NCBI RefSeq assembly: GCF_030704535.1 | Contig: NC_081810.1 | Span: 1,958,501-2,022,500, forward strand | Direction of reading: 5' to 3' | From: Vitis vinifera | Taxonomy: Eukaryota; Streptophyta; Magnoliopsida; Vitales; Vitaceae | Length of the DNA: 64,000 nucleotides | Shown: piece by piece, positions 12,089-22,400 of the stretch | Position numbering within the stretch: position 1 is the first letter of the stretch | Layout of the letters: each line of letters starts with the position of its first letter | Notes under the pieces: model-generated | The model's input: the letters and a program-made list of their open reading frames with translations, nothing else | Database searches by the model: none | Told to the model about the DNA's origin: nothing | Position numbers and translations under genes: made by a program

Positions 12089-13600
12089 CAAGGATTGAAA
12101 TATCGGTTTTTACGGATATATCGGTACTTCAATTTTACGGATATATCGGAAATATCGGAGAAATATCGGTGGATATTTTTTCATAAATATCGGTGGAGTG
12201 AAAATTATTTAAAATTAATAGGAATGCTTGAAAAACTTCAAAAAATGATAACATAAGTAAGAATACACATTTTAAAGTTATCTTGTAAGTGTAATTGATA
12301 TATATATATATAATTAAGAAGAAAAATATCGTAAATAGAGATATATTGGTAGATTCGATATTTGAATTTTAAAAATAATATATATGAATTTTGAAAGTGT
12401 ATAAAGTTAAAATTGAGTTAAGAAATATGAGATTGCAATAGTCCTTATACTAAGAAAGATATCGATGTAGTTTCAATATATTATTAGATGAAGGGAGTTC
12501 ATCTTGTTGAAGACAGTATTTATTTTAAAAATTTTAAAATATTTTTATTAAAACATATTTTATTATATTTTAAATGAAAAATTAAATTAATTTATATAAA
12601 ATATCTTATTTGAGATTTAATTTTTAAAATTTTATTAAAAATATGTGATAATAACTTTTTCTATTAATATTAATTTATTTAATAATAAAAATAAAGGTTG
12701 ATAATTAATAATTATTTATATAGAGAGTGGAAAATTGTTCTCATGATTTTTTTACATATTTTATTATATTTTAAATGATAAATTAAATTAATTTATATAA
12801 AATATCTTATTTGAGATTTAATTTTTAAAATTTATTAAAAAATGTGATAACAACTTTTTTTATTAATATAAATTTATTTAATAATCCAAATAAAAGTTGA
12901 AAATTAATAATTATTTATAGAAAATTGTTCTCATGTTTTTTTTATTTTTTATTTTTTATTTTTTTATCTCCCCTAAATCTAAAAATAAAAAAAAATAAAA
13001 AAGGCACCCACTTCTCTCTCGGGCATCAAGAACCCTTTTCTGAAGGTGTCTTCCAGCGAGAGAATCCCTAAAAAGCCCTATTTTCCTCTGCTACTCTCAA
13101 ATCTCAATCCTCGCAGGTACTAATCTAATCATGTTATTATTATTTTTTTTTTTGCAACCCCCGTTTGATTCCCAAGAAAATCCATCCCCATTCGATTTCC
13201 GGGAAAATTCATCCTCGTTTGATTTCCGAGAAAATCCATTCAAAACTCCCAAAGAAAACCAAAAAAATTGCTTTTCTTTTGCTCCCTGTGTTTTCTGGAT
13301 CTGTTTTAGGGGTCTCTTTGCTGTTGTGCCATTGGATTTAAATTTCACGAACCCTAAATCCACGATTTTTGAGCCAGGCTGAAAAACACAACTGCGCGGG
13401 CTGGACTGGTAGGAAATATCGCGATTTTTCTCCGATTTTTCGGTGCTTCACCGATATTTCGCCGATATATCGGCGATTTTGTCGATTTTTGGCCGATTTT
13501 TCCGTCGATCGATAATCGGTGCCGTTTATCGTTTCCATGCCGCCCGATAACCGATATTTCGACGAAATATCGGCGACATTTTCCGATTTTTCAATCCATG
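12089..13600. mobile_element. Non-autonomous hAT-like transposon, 1,512 bp
   Basis: The left end CAAGGATTGAAATATCGG and the inverted right end CATGGATTGAAAAATCGG match at 16 of 18 positions. The element is flanked on both sides by the 8-bp direct repeat GTTTAAAG (12081-12088 and 13601-13608), the target-site size of hAT transposons. Both subterminal regions carry many ATATCGG/CCGATAT motifs, as hAT transposase-binding regions do. The interior has an approximately 205-bp tandem duplication (about 12540-12946) and a more GC-rich, leader-like part (12985-13400) with three 27-bp repeats. No transposase is encoded. Confidence 0.85.
13163..13243 (+). repeat. Three tandem copies of a 27-bp unit inside the hAT-like element
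   Basis: Three adjacent units of the form TTYGATTTCCGRGAAAATYC followed by a short spacer. They lie in the least AT-rich part of the element, just after a sequence resembling a splice donor (CGCAG|GTACTAATC near 13116). This may be the remains of a 5' leader of the autonomous parent element. Confidence 0.6.
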
Positions 13601-13736
13601 GTTTAAAGTAATATATAAAAATAATTTATTAATTTTAAATATATTTTTATTTGTTTTTTGAGAGAGAGAGAGGAGGGTAATATTTTTATAAATGATTTAA
13701 AGTATTTAAAATGAGTTTAAACTTTAAAGTAACATA

Positions 13737-13875
<139 letters not shown>

Positions 13876-13877
13876 TC

Positions 13878-13990
13878 CAAACAAATAAATTTTTATAATG
13901 TATCAACATTGGAAAGTGTGAGAGAGAGATCTATGAACCCAAACAAACAAACAAATAAATTTTTATAATGTATCAACATTGGAAAGTGTG
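13878..13990. repeat. Direct duplication of about 45 bp downstream of the GA tract
   Basis: The segment CAAACAAATAAATTTTTATA to GGAAAGTGTGA occurs at about 13878-13922 and again at about 13946-13990. Between the copies is a short GAGAGAGA tract like the expanded one upstream. Confidence 0.85.
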
Positions 13991-14232
13991 ACATTGTGAC
14001 CAACAATGGAAACCAAAGTGTGATTCAAATCTATCCAGTTGTCTACATTGCAGAGGAGCCTCTTATTTTCTAAACTACTCCTTTCAATATCATCTGCTTG
14101 TCCATTGCATCACTCCCCGCCTTCAAAAACGGCTGTTTGCATCATGGGAAACAGATGGAAAATTTTATTCATATGGGAAAGTGACACTCATCACCCCATT
14201 AAAAAAAAAAGGCTATTTAATTTCCCTTTTGT

Positions 14233-14452
14233 CGATTTTGGATTTGTCTGCAGGCTACAATATCCGCATCAACAATGGCATAATGGGTAACAATTGACTT
14301 TGGAGTTGCATTCACGTCATATAATTCCAATTTATTTGGATTTTGGATTTGTCCGCAGGCTACAATATTCGCATAAACAATGGAATAATGGAATAATGGG
14401 TATCAATTGACTTTGGAGTTACATTCACTTCATGTAATTCCAATTTATTTAA
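14233..14452. repeat. Two tandem copies of an approximately 105-bp unit
   Basis: Both units contain TTTGGATTTGTCYGCAGGCT, ATTGACTTTGGAGTT and AATTCCAATTTATTT in the same order. Copy 1 spans about 14233-14338 and copy 2 about 14339-14452, with scattered substitutions and a small AATGGAAT expansion in copy 2. Confidence 0.85.
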
Positions 14453-14596
14453 AAAAAGGAGAAAAGTAATTTAATAAATTCATTTAACTATATATATTAA
14501 ACTTTATTCTACTTCTTTATTTAATGACGTGGAATTTTTTTAAATATATTTTAAATAACAATAAACTAAATAAATTAAGGTTTTCAAAGGTTAAGG

Positions 14597-14817
14597 TAGT
14601 GTTTATTTTTTGATTGAATAGAAAAAATTAAAATATTTGACTTTTCTATTAAGTTAAAAGTATATTTTATTGATATTAGTCAATATAATTAAAGTGAATT
14701 CGTTATCAATAAATTTAATTTAATTATATTGGTTGGCGTCAATGAATAACTTTTACCTAAATAGAAAAAGTTAAATATTTTGATTTTTTTTATTCAACCA
14801 AAAAATAAACAGTTATA
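14597..14817. mobile_element. MITE with long inverted ends (hairpin), about 220 bp
   Basis: The left arm from 14597 (TAGTGTTTATTTTTTGATTG) and the reverse complement of the right arm ending near 14817 (TAACTGTTTATTTTTTGGTT) remain similar through about 50 bases, and inner parts also pair (GGTCAATATAATTAAA-like arms). The sequence could fold into one long hairpin. The TA at the edges suggests a TA target site, but I cannot fix the duplication exactly. Confidence 0.65.
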
Positions 14818-15160
14818 ATTCAAATCCAACTTAACATATGCCGTCAATTGAATCATGACCGTCCCTCAAGTGGGTCCCCCGGTAATAAACGGTCCTGGTC
14901 ACAACCCACTTCTGATACAGTTATGATCGTTGATGTATCGGTGTTACCCGCCAACTGTTCCCGCTCAACTTCTCGCTGTAAAATAAAATAAAAAATCCAC
15001 AAAAAAATAAAAAGAGGCTTGTGATTTCCGCCATGAACAACAATCTACCAAAATCCGACTCTCATAGTTCGTACCGAACAATCGGAATCGAAATATTCTT
15101 GTCCGATAATGGCATCTTAATTCAACTCTTTTATGTTGGAATCAGTACAGGTTAGCTTCC

Positions 15161-15887
15161 ATGGCGGACCTTTCTATTGTTGTTTGGGTGGAAGGAGAAT
15201 CTCTGGAGCGGTGGATGGGTAAAAAAGATCGGACACAACGAGAAAATTCTGAGATTATGAACAGTGGATTTTGTCATGATTTACTTGGACAGACGAAGCA
15301 TCCTGTGTATTTAAATTCGGGTATGAGATCAGCGATTGTGGTCCATGGAGAAACGGCTTCGACAATACTTTTCGATTATTTTTCGCCATTTGGCATTGAA
15401 CTTGTACCCCTTTTGCCTGTTCAAGTACTCAGGTATGTTATTTTAAGTTTTAGCTCGATCACTATCTGAATTGTTTTTTCAGATTTTGTAGTGGTATGTT
15501 ATTTTATGTCTTTGCTGAAGGACTATCTGAATTGTTTCTTCAAATTTTGTAGTGCAACTAGAAGTGGGGGAGAGAGAGAGAGAGAGAGGGAGGGAGGGAG
15601 AGAGGGAGAGATTTGAATGTGTTGGATGGGTGGGTGGGTGACAATTCTTCCCATTACTCATTTGATATTTGGTTTGAGAGAGAGGTTATAGCGGAGTGTC
15701 ATGTGTTTGAAGCGTCTGGTGCTTCGTTGAATACCTGTCTCTTTTTTCGCTATTTGAACGGTTTCTCAGTGTTCATTGACCATGGCATTGCAGGGGGAAG
15801 TGTGTAGTACTGGGTTTTGAGTTTGTCTTACCAGCTTTGAAGGCGGTGATAGTGGACATTCTTTTCTTCCCTAAGGCATGTTTCTGA
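15161..15887 (+). CDS. Possible small two-exon gene of unknown function (or leader exon with uORF)
   Basis: The ATG at 15161 has a good context (CTTCCATGG) and opens a 91-codon frame that meets a strong donor (CTCAG|GTATGT at 15433). The best-fitting acceptor, GGCATTGCAG|GGGGAAG at 15794, keeps the frame open through GKCVVLGFEFVLPALKAVIV to the stop TGA at 15885, giving 121 residues. The composition looks protein-like (SAIVVHGETAST, FGIELVPLLPVQVL), but I do not recognise any family. It ends 560 bases before the start of the large multidomain gene on the same strand, so it may instead be an upstream exon or uORF of that transcript; none of the splice joins I tried carries it in frame into that gene's ATG. 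The intron contains a diverged 61-bp tandem duplication and a GA-rich tract (15567-15610). Confidence 0.4.
15432..15553. repeat. Diverged 61-bp tandem duplication containing the splice donor
   Basis: GGTATGTTATTTTA ... CTATCTGAATTGTTT ... TTTTGTAGT occurs twice in a row, starting at 15432 and 15493. The duplication copies the GTATGT donor sequence, so two candidate donors exist. Confidence 0.7.
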
Positions 15888-16447
15888 TCATTTTATCTTC
15901 TTTCTTATGCATGATTCTTGAACTAGTCTGTATTTGGCACTTAAAAATCCCAGCCTTTCAAGATTCACGCATTGGTGAACCTCGTTCACTGCTATGTTCT
16001 TTTTTCATAAGGTTGGCCCCACGATGCCAAATGAAAATAGGGAATTTCATCCTGGTAATAAACTGTCAGAGAATGATCTAGTGTCTTACTTGACTAAAAT
16101 ATTTTGGAAAATCTTTCTTCTTAGTAGCTACATATGAAATGATCTGCTAGGAGCATTGTTTTAACCGAATAAGCTTTTGTCTGTACACAAACTTCTGTTT
16201 TTGATGTTATTTATATTATGGGCGAGCTTTCTAGTTTGTAGAAATCCTTTATATGTGATTTAACAGAAATCATAGTTATGGTTTTATAACAATAAACTTC
16301 TTCAGGAGTTTGTCTCTCTTTTATTTCCTTGATTACACTTGCATTTTGGTTAGTAAAAATTGAGTCAGAACCAGATGCATATTGGATCTCAGTTTATTAT
16401 TTGATCTCAGCAGGAATTATTGATACAAGGTCCGGGTCAAAGACTAG

Positions 16448-19400
16448 ATGGACTCGAGAAAATCAATAGAAGATCAATTCTCCAAGCTACATCCATCCCT
16501 GCCTGTGAGCACAAGAATTGGGATAGTGGGAGGTGGTCCAAGTGGCTTGTCAGCTGCTTATGCACTCGCTAAGCTTGGTTACAGTAATGTAACCGTGTTG
16601 GAGAAGTATCAAACTGTTGGGGGCATGTGTGAATCAGCAGAGATTGAAGGTACAAATTGATTATGAATATACTTTCTCTCTAGTTTTCTATGCCATCTAC
16701 TCGAGCTACATGTATACCATACTTTCCTTGCAGGAAATATATATGATCTGGGTGGCCAAGTTCTTGCTGCAAATAGTGCCCCTGTTATCTTTCACTGGGC
16801 AAAAGAAATTGGGTCAGAACTAGAAGAAATGGACTCCCACAAACTCACCCTTATTGATAGTTCTACAGGGAAGCATAAGGACATAAAAGTTGCAGATGAT
16901 TATGTATCTGTAATCTCACTGACTTTGGAACTCCAGGTCAGTTTCTAGTATATTACATAGAGTGGTTGGCTTATTCTAAAGCTTAGAATGAGTTTATTGT
17001 ATTCGTTTTTTTTTTTTTTTTTTCACAGGATAAGGCAAAGGATTCAGGTCGAATTGGGGTCCATGCTGTAAGTGAAATCGCTTCAGATTTGACTCCTGAG
17101 TTTCTTGAGGCTCGTGGATTTAAATCTGTTCCCAAGTCTGTGGCTTGTGGATACACTGCTTCTGGGTATGGGTTTGTCCAAGACATGCCTTATGCTTACA
17201 TTCATGAGTTCACCCGGACTTCCATGGCTGGAAAAATTCGACGTTTTAAAGGTGGATACATGAACTTCTGGAAGAAGCTCAGTGAAATGCTGCCGATAGA
17301 AGTTCGTTGCAACACTGAAGTATTGGCAGTCAGACGCAGCTCTGCTGGCGTTAGTGTTGATGTGAAAAATTCTAATGGAGAAGTCGAAGTTATAGAGTTT
17401 GATGAGATCATCATCTCTGGATCCTTTCCTTTCAAGAATGGAAAAACTTACAGAGCACCCCCTTCAAGTTCAGCAGGTTTCTAGTTCATTAGTTTCACAG
17501 TGTTCTCCTATTTTTCTTTTGTCCTCTTCCTTTTAGATTGACATTTTTATCTGGAAATCTTCTCTGCAGAACCTGAGACTGGGGTAATGGATATGAATGA
17601 GCTTGAAAAGAAGTTATTCAGTAAAGTACAAACAATTGATTACTATACAACCGTTTTGAAGATTAAAGGGCTGGAGCATATCCCAGTGGGATTCTATTAT
17701 TTTGAGGAATTCATGGACGATCCTGCAACTATTGGACATCCAGTTGCAATGCAGAGATTCTACAACAACACTGATGTTTTCTTGTTCTGGTCTTATGGCA
17801 ATTCTGTTGATATTAAGGGACCAACTGTTACTGAGCTCGCAATCAACACTGCTAAAAATATGGGAGGTGAAATTGAGGAGGTGGTTTTACAACGAAGATT
17901 CAAGTATTTTCCTCACATCAGCAGTCAAGGTAGTATATGCAGCAATTCACTTCTGCACAAGTTAACCCTGCCTGCTGAAGGGGACTAATTCTTTATATTT
18001 GAACACAGATATGAAGGAAGGATTTTATGAGAAAGTGGAATCTGAACTTCAAGGCATGAGGAACACTTACTATGTAGGTGGCCTTATGGCATTTGAGCTC
18101 ACAGAAAGAAACGCATCCTATGCCGTGGCTCTAGTCTGCAAGCACTTTGCAAATGACACTCCTTCACCAACATTTCCATATGTTAAGGTAATTTGTCATT
18201 ATGGATAACTGATCAATGGATAAGTATAACAAATGATGTTATGAGATGTGTTTTAGAATGAATTACTTAATCAAAGCATGTGTTTCTGCAGAGGTTGTTT
18301 CCATTGCAATCAGATGGGTGGGGTGGGAATCCCAAAATATTAGATGAATTCCCAGGAGTGAAGTTCCCCGATATTGCTTCCCTTGATGGCTATTTGAAGC
18401 ACTGGGGGACTCATGAAGTCATCCAAAATAAAACACTCTATACCTGGATTAATGAAGAAGGGGTAGTGGTGAGCCAGAGGACTTACAGAGAACTTCATGC
18501 AAATGCTTCTTGCATTGCTCATAACCTCTTGTTAAACCAGAAACCATTGTTCAAGCCTGGTGACAGGGTTCTCCTGGTCTACATTCCAGGTCTGGATTTC
18601 ATTGACGCCTTCTTTGGGTGCCTAAGGGCAAAACTCTTACCAGTTCCAGTTCTTCCTCCGGATCCACTGCAAAGAGGTGGACAGGCACTTCTGAAGATTG
18701 AAAATATTGCCAAATCATGCAATGCATTGGCCATTCTATCGACCATTAGGTATCATGCAGGTGTCTGTGCAGGTTCTGTGAAGAGTTTGATCTCATTTAC
18801 AGGAAAAAATGGGAAAAACTCAGCTCGCTGGCCTAATCTTCCATGGTTACATACAGATTCTTGGATCAAGTATTCCAGAAACTTGCTTCAGGAAGATATT
18901 GCTGATCAATCTGAACCACAGCCAGATGATCTTTGTTTTCTGCAGTTCACCTCAGGGTCCACTGGTGATGCTAAAGGAGTGATGATAACTCATGGTGGGC
19001 TTATTCATAATGTGAAGTTGATGCGGAGGAGATACAAGAGCACCTCAAAGACAGTACTCGTGAGCTGGCTTCCTCAATACCATGACATGGGGCTGATTGG
19101 AGGACTTTTCTCTGCACTAGTTAGTGGTGGATCTGCAGTTTTATTTTCTCCAATGTCCTTCATCAAGAACCCCCTCTTATGGCTTCAGACCATGAGCAAG
19201 TTCCAGGCCACTCACAGCGCTGGCCCCAACTTTGCTTTTGAACTTGTGGTTCGAAGATTGGAGTCAGGCAAGGATACAGTTCACAATTATAATCTCTCTT
19301 CCATGATTTTCCTCATGGTTGCTGCAGAACCAGTGAGGCAGAATACACTGAAAAGATTTGTGAAGCTTACCAGCCCCTTTGGCCTTTGTGAAGAGGTATT

Positions 19401-22400
19401 GGCTCCTGGTTATGGCTTGGCAGAAAATTGTGTGTTTGTAAGTTGTGCATATGGAGAAGGGAAGCCCATCTTGGTAGATTGGCAGGAAAGAGTTTGTTGT
19501 GGTTATGTGGATACAGAGAATGCCGATGTTGACATCAGAGTAGTTGATCCCGAGACTGGTGAAGAGCAAGAGGAAGTTGGAAAGGAAGGAGAGATCTGGA
19601 TTAGTAGTCCAAGTGCTGGAGTTGGGTACTGGGGCAGGGAAGAACTAAGTGGGAAAACTTTCAGAAATGAGCTTCAGAATCACCCTGGTAGGAGATACAC
19701 TAGAACTGGAGATTTGGGACGAATCATTGACGGGAAATTGTTCATAACTGGAAGGATCAAGGATCTTATTATTGTAGCTGGAAGAAACATTTATGCAGCA
19801 GATGTAGAAAAGACTGTTGAGAGCTCATCAGAACTTCTTCGCCCAGGGTGCTGTGCTGTAATTGGTGTTCCAGAGGAAATCTTATCACAAAAGGGGATTT
19901 CATTGCCGGATCATTCTGATCAGGTTGGCTTGGTCGTGATTGCAGAGGTCAGAGATGGTAAACATGTTGGTAAAGATGTTATTGAACAAATTCAAGCACA
20001 TGTTGCAGAAGAACATGGGGTTACTGTTGCTTCCATCAAGCTGATCAAACCCAAAACCATCAGTAAAACCACTTCAGGGAAAATAAAGAGGTTTGATTGC
20101 ATCAGACAGTTCTCTGATGGAACACTGAGTTTAGTTCCGGAGCCTATATTGTCAAAAAAAGTATTGCATCGGTCTTTCACAACAGGAACATGTAGGGAGG
20201 GAAATACACCTCGACCTGAGCTCAATAAATATCCTCTAACAAATCCTAGGTTGAGTAAAGAAGATATTGTTGAGTTCCTGAAGGGTTTGGTTTCTGAGCA
20301 GACAGGAATTCCTATAAAGAACATCTTTGCCTCTGAGAGCCTATCCTCTTATGGGATTGATTCAATTGGAGTAGTGAGAGCAGCTCAAAAACTTTCAGAC
20401 TTCCTTGGAGTTCCAGTTGGGGCAGTTGATATGTTCACAGCAACCTGCATCGCAGACTTGGCAAATTTCTCAGAGAATCTTGTAAGGAAGTCTCACCATC
20501 AATACATGACCGCTCCATCCTATGTTCCAGAACCTGAGACTGACTTGTCTGAGTTGGTGATGGAAATTGCACCATCTCACAAATTGGGCATTTGGTTTTT
20601 CCAACTTCTGGCCCTCATCTACATTTCTGTGTTGCTGATCATTCCTGCATATCTATCGGTTTCTGCTTTTATAAGTCTGCTCTCTACCTGCTGCAACCTT
20701 ATAGATGGAACTTCTTGGTTGGATTATTTGATTTCTTTGGCTTTTGCTCCACTTGCATGGCTACTTTGCATATTCTCCACCTGCATATGTATTGCCTACT
20801 TGGGGAATTCATTCCTTCAACCGAACTATGCCCTGACCCCAGAAATTTCTATCTGGTCAAAGGATTTTGTTAAGTGGTGGGGACTTTACAAGGTCCAAGA
20901 AGTTGCTTCAAAAGTTCTAGCAGTGCATTTGAGAGGAACAGTGTTCCTGAAATGCTGGTTTGAGATGCTAGGAGCCAGAATTGGATCGTCTGTTTTGCTT
21001 GATACCATTGACATCACAGACCCATCTCTGGTTTCAATTGGGGATGGAGCTGTTATTGCAGAAGGAGCACTGATCCAAAGCCATGAGGTGAAAAATGGAA
21101 TCTTGAGTTTCCTACCAATCAGAATTGGACAAAATTGTTCTGTTGGTCCTTATGCTCTGATCCAGAAAGGAAGTGTTTTGGCAGAAGGAGCTGAAGTACA
21201 GGCCTCACAAAAGAGTGAAGGAGGGACATCTGTATTCCAATCTAACAAGGCTAATAATGTTCCAAAGGTAAGAGCTCTCCAGATTTTCATTTACATCTTA
21301 GCATTGTCAGCTAGAAATCTTCTTTAGCTATTATGTTTCTTTATGGTTAAGTACTTCAACCACTTGTCAGCACATCATGATTCCATTACTTCATTAGATT
21401 CTATAAGGGATTTTCTTTGCCAGTTGATTCAATTTTGGCTGCCTTTTCATTGCTTACAGTAATCCTTTTACTTCAGGGTTCAGTGCTTCCAAAAGATTCC
21501 AGAAATGCTCAGATTGAGGCCATTTACCACTTCTTGGGAATTTACATGGTTGGTTTCCTCAGCTCTCTCGCAGCAGCTCTCTTCTACTTCCTCTACCTTT
21601 GGCTGTCTAGAAGTCCCCCATCCTTTCAACACTTTACTTTTCTTTGCATCTCTGGAGCCTTTCACTGGTTTCCCTTCACCATTATTGCATATACTACCAT
21701 GTTTTCAAGTGCCTCCTTGAGCCCACCTTACTTTGCCATCTCAGTTGCTGTTGCTTATCTAGCTCATGGCTTGATACTTAGCTTTCTCACCTGCACCATG
21801 ACACGCTTCCTTGCTAGAAAACCCGATACAAAGCAGAGCCACATGAAAACCTGGCTCAGACACCGAATTATGATTGCCTGCCATCTTAGATTTGCCAAAC
21901 TCCTTTCTGGAACAGAAGCCCTCTGCATTTACTTGCGGCTTTTGGGTGCAAAAATTGGCAGTCATTGCTCCATCAGAGCCATCAACCCTGTTTCAGAACC
22001 AGAATTGATTTCAATTGGTGCTGGTGTCCATATGGGTGACTTCAGCCGAATCATTCCTGGTTTCTACTCATCCAGTGGTTTTACTTGTGGGCAAATTAAG
22101 GTCGAGGATAATTCGGTAGTTGGGAGTCAAAGCTTAGTCCTCCCTGGCTCTGTCCTTCAAAAAGATGTCATTCTTGGTGCACTTTCAGTTGCTCCAATGA
22201 ATTCAGTTCTCCAAAGGGGTGGTGTTTATATTGGCTCTCAAACCCCAGTCATGATCAAGAACACACTGCATGCTTTGGATCAGAGAATAGAGGAGATGGA
22301 TGTGAAATATAAGAGAATAGTGGGAAACCTTGCTGCAAATTTGGCTGTTACAACGATGAAGGTTAAATCAAGATATTTCCATCGAATTGGTGTAGGTGGG

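Noticed and set aside
21417..21476. Upstream extension of exon 7 of the giant gene (starting at or before 21423)
   Set aside because: Joining exon 6 to the acceptor at 21423 gives a stop after 12 codons; the acceptor at 21477 restores the frame, so the open stretch before it is intronic.
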